From assembly GCA_902792495.1 (NCBI GenBank), contig CADBAC010000068.1, forward strand, positions 1 to 6,321: a stretch of DNA of 6,321 nt. The letters are read 5' to 3'. The notes under the pieces were generated by a model, which was given only the letters and a program-made list of their open reading frames with translations, did no database searches and was not told the origin of the DNA. The stretch is from Ruminococcus flavefaciens. Its GTDB lineage: Bacteria > Bacillota > Clostridia > Oscillospirales > Ruminococcaceae. Of this stretch, positions 1 to 5,880 are shown one piece after another (position 1 is the stretch's first letter; every line of letters starts with the position of its first letter). The position numbers and the translations under genes were made by a program.

Positions 1-785
1 TAACTTACTGCGCTGTAGTCGGCATCAAGCTTCTCAGCCACAAGATAAGCATATGACTTCATGAAGTTCTCTGTTGTGGTCTTGAAGTTCTCGTACTGGT
101 CCTTGCCCTCAACACCGTAAGCGCAGGTAATTGAGTCGCCTATGAACTCTATCCTGTACTTCTTCTCAGCAGTCGGTGCTATGGGCATCTGGGAATCTGA
201 ATCAACGGTCACGTTCTTAATGCCTATCGCTCCGTTGTTAGCTTCGGAAAGATGGATCACCTTTACAGTCGCAGTTCTTGTGGCACTGCCGCTGAACAGT
301 TCGATCTTCTTCGACTTTTCGCCCATTGTATCGTCAACTATGATCTTGCCGTCAACAAGAACAGCATATCTTGAGCGGTAGTCAGCGCCGTTGGATGTAC
401 TGCTGTCGCCTGCAAGTTCTATCTCTGCGGAACGTCCTGTTACGGTAAATTCAACAGCACTTCCGCTGTGTACCAGCCATGTAACACCTCCGCTTTCGAG
501 ATTTCTGCCCACATAGCGGACATTGCCCTCGTTGATCGGGAAAGTGGAACTTGTATACTCGCCTGAGGGCTGGGCTACAGCCTTACGCATTTCGATAAGG
601 TCAAAAACGTCCACTACTTTGTCTCCGTTCACATCCTGTTCTGCCGTTATCGCAGATTCACCGTGAAGCGAATGTGCCAGACCGATAAGGTCGTTGGCAG
701 TGTACTTCTTTGCCGCAAAAGCTGTTGTGCCTACAGCTGAGACAGCGGTAACGACTGCGATGGCAGATAAAAATTTTTTCTTCAT
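1..785 (-). CDS. Secreted CE2-type SGNH acetylesterase with N-terminal dockerin-like module (3' end outside window)
   Basis: 261 codons are visible and the gene continues past the left edge. Residues 1-24 form a signal peptide (MKKK, hydrophobic core, likely cleavage after TAFA). Residues 27-71 are dockerin-like: a helix segment (NDLIGLAHSLHGE), then one full calcium-loop repeat, DVNGDKVVDVFD (51-62), and its helix LIEMRKAV. The first calcium loop expected in a two-repeat dockerin is not seen. Residues ~77-205 look like the beta-sandwich that precedes the catalytic domain in CE2 enzymes. The SGNH domain then opens with IEFIGDSITCAYG, nucleophile Ser218; the Asn and His blocks lie outside the window. 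CE2 enzymes remove O-acetyl groups from xylan, glucomannan or other sugars, so an extracellular hemicellulose esterase on a cellulosome is the likely role. The start is set by GAGGAG at 794-799, 8 nt from ATG. CE2 rather than another SGNH family is inferred from domain order and the block I motif. Confidence 0.85.
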   Translation of the reverse strand, partial: MKKKFLSAIAVVTAVSAVGTTAFAAKKYTANDLIGLAHSLHGESAITAEQDVNGDKVVDVFDLIEMRKAVAQPSGEYTSSTFPINEGNVRYVGRNLESGGVTWLVHSGSAVEFTVTGRSAEIELAGDSSTSNGADYRSRYAVLVDGKIIVDDTMGEKSKKIELFSGSATRTATVKVIHLSEANNGAIGIKNVTVDSDSQMPIAPTAEKKYRIEFIGDSITCAYGVEGKDQYENFKTTTENFMKSYAYLVAEKLDADYSAVS

Positions 786-793
786 GTTGATCA

Positions 794-855
794 CTCCTCA
801 TAATTTCCGTTACACGGATATATTTAATTATACCATGTAATTATGTATTTTTCTA
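794..855 (-). promoter_or_regulatory. Promoter and RBS of the CE2-type esterase gene
   Basis: Read on the minus strand, a -35 box TAGAAA (850-855, 4/6 match to TTGACA) is separated by 17 nt from a perfect -10 box TATAAT (827-832). Transcription would begin near 820, leaving a leader of about 35 nt that includes the GAGGAG ribosome binding site at 794-799. The gene therefore probably has its own promoter rather than depending on read-through from the large esterase gene. An 8-bp dyad (see 831-876) brackets the core promoter. Confidence 0.65.
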
Positions 856-876
856 CTTTCAGATTAAAACATGGTA
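831..876. promoter_or_regulatory. Dyad TACCATGT...ACATGGTA flanking the promoter, possible operator
   Basis: TACCATGT at 831-838 and its exact reverse complement ACATGGTA at 869-876 lie 30 nt apart. The first arm overlaps the -10 box and the second lies just upstream of the -35 box, so a dimeric or looping regulator bound here would cover the promoter. The outward flanks are only partly symmetric. An 8-bp match in AT-rich DNA can occur by chance, so this is a candidate only. Confidence 0.3.
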
Positions 877-910
877 TCAATTAGCTAAAGTTATTAACTC
901 AGCCTAAAGT

Positions 911-938
911 TCAGGGGCAGATAAAGATCTGCCCCTGA
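911..938 (-). terminator. Perfect 12-bp hairpin, likely terminator of the large esterase gene
   Basis: Arms TCAGGGGCAGAT (911-922) and ATCTGCCCCTGA (927-938) pair perfectly around a 4-nt loop, with a GC-rich core typical of an intrinsic terminator. On the minus strand it lies about 90 nt downstream of the stop codon at 1031. The sequence after it reads ACTTTAGG, so the U-tract is short and broken; termination may be partial. No plus-strand gene ends here, so minus is the natural orientation. Confidence 0.6.
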
Positions 939-945
939 TAGATTA

Positions 946-1030
946 GAACCTGTCCACATAGGATGAATGCACGGATTATCAGGCATAATTTTGTCGGTGA
1001 CAAGGCAAAAATCCCTATGTGGACAGTTCC
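946..1030. repeat. Palindromic ~85-bp element, MITE-like, abutting a stop codon
   Basis: Near-complementary arms of 19 nt lie at 946-964 and 1011-1029. The core CTGTCCACATAGG (950-962) pairs exactly with CCTATGTGGACAG (1014-1026), and the outer GAA/TTC and inner AT/AT pairs are reached across single-base bulges. The ~46-nt interior holds a small hairpin (TTGTC 991-995, GACAA 999-1003). TTA lies directly outside both ends (943-945 and 1031-1033); the right copy is the complement of the esterase stop codon TAA. Terminal inverted repeats, small size, no coding capacity and a possible 3-bp target duplication fit a non-autonomous mobile element. It could instead be a local RNA hairpin that stabilises the mRNA 3' end. 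It is distinct from the terminator hairpin at 911-938. Confidence 0.5.
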
Positions 1031-4000
1031 TTATTTAACGTACTGTGAAAGTCCGTTGATATTCTGTCCCTTGACATCATTTGCAACAAGGCCTGCGATT
1101 ATATTCGCACCCTTTTCGCAGAAGTGTGTGCCGTCGGTAGAACCTGCAACTGCGCCCATGAGATGATAGCTCTTGGCTGTATCGTATCCCACTGAATTGT
1201 AGTGGTTGACCATAAGAGTATTAAGGTCGATGCATGGGATGCTGTACTTGCTTGCCAGCTTCTTGCAGGCATCGCAGTACTCGTTGTAGTTGTTGACGAA
1301 TCTGCCGTTTGAGTAGGACTTCATATTGATCGTAGTGGTCACAAGGATAGGAGTTGCGTCCTTTGCCTTAGCGCCCTTGATGAACTCTGTCATGTACCAT
1401 TCATATGAACCTGATGACGGATTGTTGACATTTCCGCAGATAGGAGCGTATCTGTCAGCATTTGCCTTGCCTGCGTCGTTGATAGCGAACTGTATCATAA
1501 CGAAATCGCCTGCCTTGAGGCTGTCCTCGATGGTCTGCCATCTGCCCTCGTCGTAGAATTTCTTTGTGCTTCTGCCTGCGATGGACTGATTTGAAACTGT
1601 CACATTGTCTGTGAAGTAGTCGCCCAGGTAGTAGCCCCAGCCCTGCTGAGGAGCGTACTGTGCACGGTAACTCTGAACTGTTGAGTCGCCTGCGATGTAG
1701 ATAGTAGGCTTGTCGGATGTATTGCCCTGCTGTTCCTGTGAAGGATCGTATGTCTCGGCATATGGCTCGTCTGTCTGTGTCAGTGTGATGTAGTCCAAAT
1801 TAGGACCGCCCTCGGATGTGAGAGACTCGAATCTGATCGTATTCTGTCCTGCCTTCAGAGGAAGAACGATTCCGAATTCAGTCCAGTCTGTCCATGAACC
1901 TGTTCCTGTGAATGACTGAACCCAGTAATTCTGAGTATCGCCGTTGACAGTGACCTTCATCTTTCTGTCGTTGGCTGAACCGTTTGCGAAACGGATATGT
2001 GTCATATAGTTGCCGTCCTGAGCAACATTTACGGTGAAGTCAACACTGCTTCCCACGGTATTGTCAAGGTTGAGATAACCTCTCTGATCGGTATAGCCTG
2101 CATTTGTGGTCTCGGTCATACCCTGATCCCATTTCTGGTCAACAGCAAAGATGTACGGTGAAGCCGTAGTCTCGGTAACTGTTGTGGTTTCGGGCTCATT
2201 GTAAACTGTTGTTGTGGAAACGGGTGCAGGGATAGTTACGTTAACGTATTCAACAGGCGGAAGCTCAGCAAGACCCAGACAATAGCGCTGTATGAACTGT
2301 GCATCGAGAACTGTTACACCGTCGCCTTCGCCTGTAACATCAGCGTTTACTCTGCCCTTGTCGGTAAACTGATACTTGCTGGGATTAGCCATAGTCTGCA
2401 TGATGAGTACGGCATCGGAAATATCAACTATTCCGTCGCAGTTAGCGTCACCGGGGAACTTCTGAACAGCAGTTTCAGACTGAGGAGGTGCTGTTTCCGT
2501 AATTGTAGTTGTAACAGTCGTTGTGACTGTAGTAGTTGTTGTGGTAACTGTGGTAGTTTCGGTCGTGGTGGTCTCCTTTGGATAGTCCACTTTTTCAAGT
2601 ACCCACTTCTGGCAGTTGTGACCGTTAGTCTCCCACTGCTGGATATTTGCACCGCTTTCGGTCTTGGCACTTACTACCTCCACAGCACAAGCGTCACGGG
2701 ATGACCTTGTAAGGATAGTATAGGTGTCGTCGCCGTTGTCCTCGAACTTGAAGAACTGGTCGCTGTAGCCGTTTTTCTGAGCAATGACGATGTTTCCGCC
2801 GTTTTCTCTGCTTCCCTGGTCAACATAAAGATACCATGTCTTGCCGTCGCCGAGATTTGAGTTGACGTAGTAGTAATCGCCTGTAGCCTGAGTAAATGTC
2901 CATGTATTATGTGCAGCAGGCTCGTTTGCGCCCCACTGCTGAACGTTTGCGCCTTCCGAAGCATCAGCGCCGCCGACTTCCATGTAAAGTCCGCTGTTGA
3001 CATTTTTTATCATGAAGCTTGCGCCTGCTTCCGGAGCGAATACTTCCTTGGGAGTAACATTTCCTGCATTAAGAAGGAAGCCGCTCATCAGCTCTGCCAG
3101 CTTTTCAGCGCCCTTCTTGCTCTGGTGGAGGTCGTCGTTTGAGCCGTTAGCCTGTATTGCGTAATATGAAGCCATTCCCTCATAGCCGACGGAAAGACCG
3201 AAATCCTGCCACTTTGTAAACAGGTCGAATACCTCAACATTCTGAGCCTGACCGATGGAGTCAAGCTGTCCGCCGAACCATCTTCCGCCCAGCTTCGGGT
3301 TTCTCTGGAGGTCGCCTCGTCTGCCCTGCTGTTTTACAAGATATACGGTCATTCCCTTAGCCTTTGCCTTCTTGACCATATCCGTAACAGTTGCGGTATA
3401 TTCGTCTGCATTGGAATAATTGGTATCGTTGATACCTATGGAGATGATGTAGATATCGCCCTGTTTTCCGTAGTATTCCACAGGCTTGAACTGTCCTGCA
3501 TCCACGAATCCCTTGGCATACTGACCGCTGGCAGCAAGATTTCTTATCTCATAGGTCTTGGTGTCAACATAATTTCCGAGGAACTGTCCCCAGCCGTGCT
3601 GAGCAGTATCTGCTGTGTTGTAGTAATTTGCAACGGTCGAGTCGCCGCATATCCAGATAGTAGGCCTGCTTTCGCCTGTTGTATTGAGCTGAGTGATCTC
3701 CATAGCGGATATGGAATACTCACGGTTTGTCATTCCTGCAACAGCCTGAACGTTCAGCTGTCCGTCCGTAACGGGGATCTGAATAGTCTCAACTGCGTTA
3801 TTGCCCGTCAGATTTATCATCTGGGGCATACCCTCCATCATAATGGTGGTACGTGGGGAATTACCTGTAATCACCTTGATCTGGTAGAGTCCTTTCGGAA
3901 GATCAACGTTGAAAGTATTGTTTGCGGAGCCGTTTGTGAATTTTACAGCATCATTGAGTGCTCCCGAGCCGCCTGCGCTTACATTGGCAACTCCGTTTGT

Positions 4001-4207
4001 CTGAGCGAAGCCGTAGCCTCTGCCCGAATTATAGCCGTCGGAAGCAGATACACCTGTGTATCCTCCCGCAGCACCTGCGCCGCCGAAATCGAATTTCCAG
4101 TTTCCCTGAGCGGCATTTGCTGAAATGTTATTCAGCGGTATTCCTGCAAAAGCAGAAAGTGACAGTGCCAGCGAAGTAAGTCCGCTGAGCAGTTTTTTGT
4201 TTCTCAT
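1031..4207 (-). CDS. Secreted double-domain rhamnogalacturonan acetylesterase-like protein: SGNH-CBM13-dockerin-CBM35-SGNH
   Basis: 1058 residues. 1-32 form a signal peptide (MRNKK, hydrophobic stretch, cleavage near ANA). ~35-175 resemble the N-terminal beta-sandwich of YesT/RGAE-like esterases (KFDFG...GYTGV...GYGF). ~181-378 are SGNH domain 1: GDSTV Ser190, Gly228, GIND Asn260, DDLH Asp358/His361. ~394-541 are a ricin-type CBM13 with QxW motifs at 423-425 and 533-535. 546-575 are a Thr-rich linker. 586-648 are a complete dockerin: loop 1 DANCDGIVDISD, loop 2 beginning DVTGEGDG with one extra residue. ~685-812 are a CBM35-like module (RFANG, GSWTDW, NLDYITL). ~834-1049 are SGNH domain 2: GDSTV Ser842, AGRS Gly878, FAIND Asn910, DGTH Asp1025/His1028. 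CE12 enzymes deacetylate rhamnogalacturonan I, so a cellulosomal pectin esterase is likely. AGGAGG at 4216-4221, 8 nt before ATG, fixes the start. Domain 2 is closer to canonical CE12 (DGTHF); domain 1 is divergent and might prefer another ester. Confidence 0.92.
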   Translation of the reverse strand: MRNKKLLSGLTSLALSLSAFAGIPLNNISANAAQGNWKFDFGGAGAAGGYTGVSASDGYNSGRGYGFAQTNGVANVSAGGSGALNDAVKFTNGSANNTFNVDLPKGLYQIKVITGNSPRTTIMMEGMPQMINLTGNNAVETIQIPVTDGQLNVQAVAGMTNREYSISAMEITQLNTTGESRPTIWICGDSTVANYYNTADTAQHGWGQFLGNYVDTKTYEIRNLAASGQYAKGFVDAGQFKPVEYYGKQGDIYIISIGINDTNYSNADEYTATVTDMVKKAKAKGMTVYLVKQQGRRGDLQRNPKLGGRWFGGQLDSIGQAQNVEVFDLFTKWQDFGLSVGYEGMASYYAIQANGSNDDLHQSKKGAEKLAELMSGFLLNAGNVTPKEVFAPEAGASFMIKNVNSGLYMEVGGADASEGANVQQWGANEPAAHNTWTFTQATGDYYYVNSNLGDGKTWYLYVDQGSRENGGNIVIAQKNGYSDQFFKFEDNGDDTYTILTRSSRDACAVEVVSAKTESGANIQQWETNGHNCQKWVLEKVDYPKETTTTETTTVTTTTTTVTTTVTTTITETAPPQSETAVQKFPGDANCDGIVDISDAVLIMQTMANPSKYQFTDKGRVNADVTGEGDGVTVLDAQFIQRYCLGLAELPPVEYVNVTIPAPVSTTTVYNEPETTTVTETTASPYIFAVDQKWDQGMTETTNAGYTDQRGYLNLDNTVGSSVDFTVNVAQDGNYMTHIRFANGSANDRKMKVTVNGDTQNYWVQSFTGTGSWTDWTEFGIVLPLKAGQNTIRFESLTSEGGPNLDYITLTQTDEPYAETYDPSQEQQGNTSDKPTIYIAGDSTVQSYRAQYAPQQGWGYYLGDYFTDNVTVSNQSIAGRSTKKFYDEGRWQTIEDSLKAGDFVMIQFAINDAGKANADRYAPICGNVNNPSSGSYEWYMTEFIKGAKAKDATPILVTTTINMKSYSNGRFVNNYNEYCDACKKLASKYSIPCIDLNTLMVNHYNSVGYDTAKSYHLMGAVAGSTDGTHFCEKGANIIAGLVANDVKGQNINGLSQYVK
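2480..2572 (-). repeat. Thr-codon-rich low-complexity tract encoding the inter-module linker
   Basis: This stretch encodes residues 546-576 of the large esterase, almost entirely Thr with scattered Val, Glu and Ile. On the plus strand it appears as runs of GTT/GTG/GTA/GTC units. It is a flexible linker between the CBM13 and the dockerin, probably extracellular and possibly glycosylated. Such tracts are prone to slippage, so linker length may vary between strains. A shorter Thr/Glu linker (residues ~664-683) separates the dockerin from the CBM35-like module. Confidence 0.8.
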
Positions 4208-4215
4208 AGAATATC

Positions 4216-4282
4216 CCTCCTGATATTTGGATAATATCTGATCTTCACTTTTAATTATATCATTCCTTGTTCATTAAGTCAA
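4216..4282 (-). promoter_or_regulatory. Strong promoter and RBS of the double esterase gene
   Basis: On the minus strand a -35 box TTGACT (4277-4282, 5/6) lies 17 nt from a perfect TATAAT (4254-4259). Transcription would start near 4247, giving a leader of about 40 nt with AGGAGG at 4216-4221. Upstream on this strand are two A-tracts (complements of the T runs at 4307-4313 and 4319-4323) set 12 bp apart. They lie roughly at -60 to -76 and could act as a distal AT-rich activating element. The match to the sigma-A consensus suggests considerable basal expression. Confidence 0.75.
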
Positions 4283-4443
4283 CCGATAGCATATGATTAT
4301 TTGGACTTTTTTTCAGACTTTTTGTGCCATATTACCAACCAATATGATTTATGATATCATACTTTCGCAAGTCAACTGTGACTGATACGACATAACAAAT
4401 GATACAACCTACGTTTATTTATACATTATTAATAGAATCCGAT

Positions 4444-4487
4444 TGATTATGCCGCAGGCTTTCATGTATAATAAAGTGGAGAAGGAG
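4444..4487 (+). promoter_or_regulatory. Promoter and RBS of the RadC-family pair, very short leader
   Basis: A -35 box TTGATT (4444-4449, 4/6) lies 17 nt from a perfect TATAAT (4467-4472). The predicted start point is near 4479, only about 17 nt before the ATG at 4496. The AAGGAG ribosome binding site (4482-4487) would then lie almost at the 5' end of the transcript. No room is left for a leader-based regulatory structure. Confidence 0.65.
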
Positions 4488-4495
4488 ATGATACC

Positions 4496-5185
4496 ATGGC
4501 TGACAAACCCGTCCACAGCGGTCACAGGCAACGCATGAAACAGCGGTTTCTCAACTATCCGCCCGAATTCATGTACGACCACGAACTGTTTGAACTTGCA
4601 CTTTTCTATGCCCGTCCCGTTGTCAACACCAACAACAGCGCTCATGCCCTGCTTAAAAGCTGCGGCTCGGTCAGCGGAGTTCTCTCCTCCGATATAAGCG
4701 AACTTGAAAAGATCGACGGTATAGGCAGAAATTCCGCTGTTTTCCTGAAAATACTCAGCGAAGGAGTTATGCGTTTCCTTGCTAAGGGCTGTGAAGATAT
4801 GGTGCTCGATACCTTTGACAGCATACGCAGTTTCTTCACGGAATACTTCTCCGATGCGGACTCCGAACTGATGTGCATTGCTGTTGTTGACGCATCTATG
4901 GCTCTTGTGAATACTGTGTGCCTCCCCTACAGCGATGTTATATCGGGAGCTATCGGCCACCGTGAATTAGCGGAACTTCTCATAATGCGCAGAGCCTTCC
5001 GCATTCTCACAGGCATTTATCATCCGCTGGGCTGTGGATTTCCTCAGTCCGACGACTTCGGTATAACTCATTCTGTCTCCGAATTATGTTCCACCCTCGG
5101 CATAGAACTTGTGGACTCCGTAGTTTGCTGCAAGACCTCAGCATATTCAATGAGGAGCAGCGGCGCTTTCAGTTTCGGGAGGTGA
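4496..5185 (+). CDS. RadC-family protein with degenerate JAB/MPN metal site (first of tandem pair)
   Basis: 229 residues, near the usual RadC-family length. Residues ~8-92 match the N-terminal region common in Clostridia RadC-like proteins (SGHRQRMKQRF, DHELFELALFYA, NTN...A), including a helix-hairpin-helix with IDGIGRNSA (GIG at 75-77) that in related folds contacts DNA. Residues ~105-222 have the JAB/MPN layout: Glu124, then LTGIYHPLGC where family members have HNHPSG, then Asp187. The first His of HxH is replaced by Ile174; the second (His176) and Asp187 at the expected +11 are kept. The protein is therefore probably not a normal zinc hydrolase. The RadC function itself is unsettled; the old DNA-repair label is weakly supported. 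The start is set by AAGGAG 8 nt upstream. It forms an operon with the next gene, 3 nt away, which also begins MADK. A sequence error at codon 174 seems unlikely because neighbouring residues also differ. Confidence 0.87.
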   Translation: MADKPVHSGHRQRMKQRFLNYPPEFMYDHELFELALFYARPVVNTNNSAHALLKSCGSVSGVLSSDISELEKIDGIGRNSAVFLKILSEGVMRFLAKGCEDMVLDTFDSIRSFFTEYFSDADSELMCIAVVDASMALVNTVCLPYSDVISGAIGHRELAELLIMRRAFRILTGIYHPLGCGFPQSDDFGITHSVSELCSTLGIELVDSVVCCKTSAYSMRSSGAFSFGR

Positions 5186-5191
5186 GATATG
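5177..5191 (+). promoter_or_regulatory. RBS of second RadC gene lying inside the end of the first
   Basis: GGGAGG (5177-5182) forms the last two codons (Gly-Arg) of the first RadC gene. It is followed by its TGA stop (5183-5185), three bases, and the ATG of the second gene (5189-5191). Ribosomes finishing the first gene would be placed directly on the next start, indicating translational coupling and a near-equal protein ratio. It also decides the start of the second gene. Confidence 0.75.
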
Positions 5192-5875
5192 GCAGACAAG
5201 CACCCGTATCTGGATAAATTTCTCAGCGAGGGCGGTCCGGCGCTGACTGACAAGGAATACCTGACGCTTCTTCTCAGCTATTGCAGCAAACTTTCTCCCG
5301 AGGCGGCTGCGGACGATCTTCTGAAGGTTTACGGCAGTTTCAGCGCCATAGCAGATGCCGACTCAAAACTGCTGGCAAACACCATCGGCTCTGTGGATGC
5401 CGCTGTTCTGTTCAGGCTGATATCAAGGCTTTCCACACTCTATGTTACCGAGGAAAACGGAGTTCTGCGCCTGAAAAGTTCCAAGGACGCAAAGCTTTAT
5501 TTTTCGGGAATATTCACAGGTGCCGCTACCGAGAGAATGGTCATCGCCGCAGCGGACAGAACGTTCCGTATCACTTCTACCCGCACTCTTTATTCCGATT
5601 CTCCGCTGATGCTGAAAGCGGTATGCAGAGACATTGCTGACTTTGTCGTAACATCGAAAACCGACAGAGTGTTCCTTGCACATAATCATCCCATAGGAAG
5701 CGCATCGCCGTCCGCCGAGGATATAATGTCCACGCAAAAAATAATTGCCGCTCTCAGCAAACTGGGAACGGCATTGATAGATCATATTATAATCGGCAAG
5801 AACGGCGCTTATTCAATGAGGGACCGTAAAGTCTGTCCCCAACTTGACGAACAGCCGTCCTACGGCTATAAATAG
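5189..5875 (+). CDS. RadC-family protein with intact JAB/MPN motif (second of tandem pair)
   Basis: 228 residues. Residues ~95-212 form a JAB/MPN domain with the full metal motif: Glu115 as the likely upstream acid, His165-Asn-His167-Pro, Ser175 and Asp178, ending LIDHIIIGKNGAYSM as in typical RadC-family proteins. JAB domains of this kind are zinc-dependent hydrolases in some families, but the RadC substrate is not established. The N-terminal region (~7-85) keeps the helical outline (DKEYLTLLLSYC) but its hairpin reads NTIGSVDAAVLF, lacking the GxG loop present in the first protein, so DNA contact there is doubtful. The two proteins align over their whole length at low identity, which points to an old duplication. 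Expression is from the shared promoter at 4444-4472 and coupled to the first gene. It ends 5 nt before the stop of a convergent gene. Confidence 0.88.
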   Translation: MADKHPYLDKFLSEGGPALTDKEYLTLLLSYCSKLSPEAAADDLLKVYGSFSAIADADSKLLANTIGSVDAAVLFRLISRLSTLYVTEENGVLRLKSSKDAKLYFSGIFTGAATERMVIAAADRTFRITSTRTLYSDSPLMLKAVCRDIADFVVTSKTDRVFLAHNHPIGSASPSAEDIMSTQKIIAALSKLGTALIDHIIIGKNGAYSMRDRKVCPQLDEQPSYGYK

Positions 5876-5880
5876 CCATA
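5853..5880. other. Two overlapping, mutually exclusive small hairpins at the convergent gene ends
   Basis: AGCCGT (5853-5858) pairs with ACGGCT (5862-5867) round a 3-nt loop, and GGCTAT (5864-5869) pairs with ATAGCC (5872-5877). Both use the GGCT at 5864-5867, so only one can form at a time. They sit at the end of the second RadC gene and the 5-nt gap before the convergent stop. A T-run (5888-5892) lies about 10 nt beyond, too far for a standard intrinsic terminator. It may be a weak terminator or RNA-end structure; stems of 6 bp can be chance. Confidence 0.3.

Larger units (their letters stand above)
4208..4495. other. Divergent intergenic region between esterase and RadC genes
   Basis: 288 bp, AT-rich, with no convincing small gene. 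It holds the leftward esterase promoter and the rightward RadC promoter. Between them are a 12-bp perfect palindrome TATGATATCATA (4350-4361) and a second copy of AAGTCAAC (4369-4376) that repeats the -35 region of the esterase promoter (4276-4283). The repeated motif might mark a vestigial or alternative leftward promoter, but no good -10 box stands at the right distance from it. Confidence 0.55.

Noticed and set aside
963..1166. 67-codon plus-strand frame starting inside the palindromic element
   Set aside because: There is no ribosome binding site, and most of it is antisense to the conserved C-terminal DGTH region of the esterase.
2480..2572. Repeated GTT/GTG/GTA units that might look like a tandem repeat or CRISPR-like tract
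   Set aside because: The units are Thr codons on the minus strand, in frame, forming a protein linker; there are no spacers or constant repeats.
3596..4123. 175-codon open frame on the plus strand opposite the double esterase
   Set aside because: It is Cys-rich with no recognisable domain and lies wholly opposite the signal-peptide-proximal and first SGNH regions; it is a shadow of the real gene.
4347..4375. Second leftward promoter using TTGACT at 4370-4375
   Set aside because: At the 17-nt spacing the -10 hexamer would be ATAAAT, only 3/6, so it is much weaker than the promoter at 4254-4282.
4415..4960. 181-codon open frame on the minus strand opposite the first RadC gene
   Set aside because: It is antisense to a gene with clear family motifs, its translation shows no recognisable domain, and it would begin inside the RadC coding region without a good ribosome binding site.
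4496..5875. RadC pair as part of a phage-defence or mobile island
   Set aside because: RadC-like proteins do occur on plasmids and islands, but here there is no integrase, restriction, toxin-antitoxin or phage gene next to them, and base composition does not visibly change.
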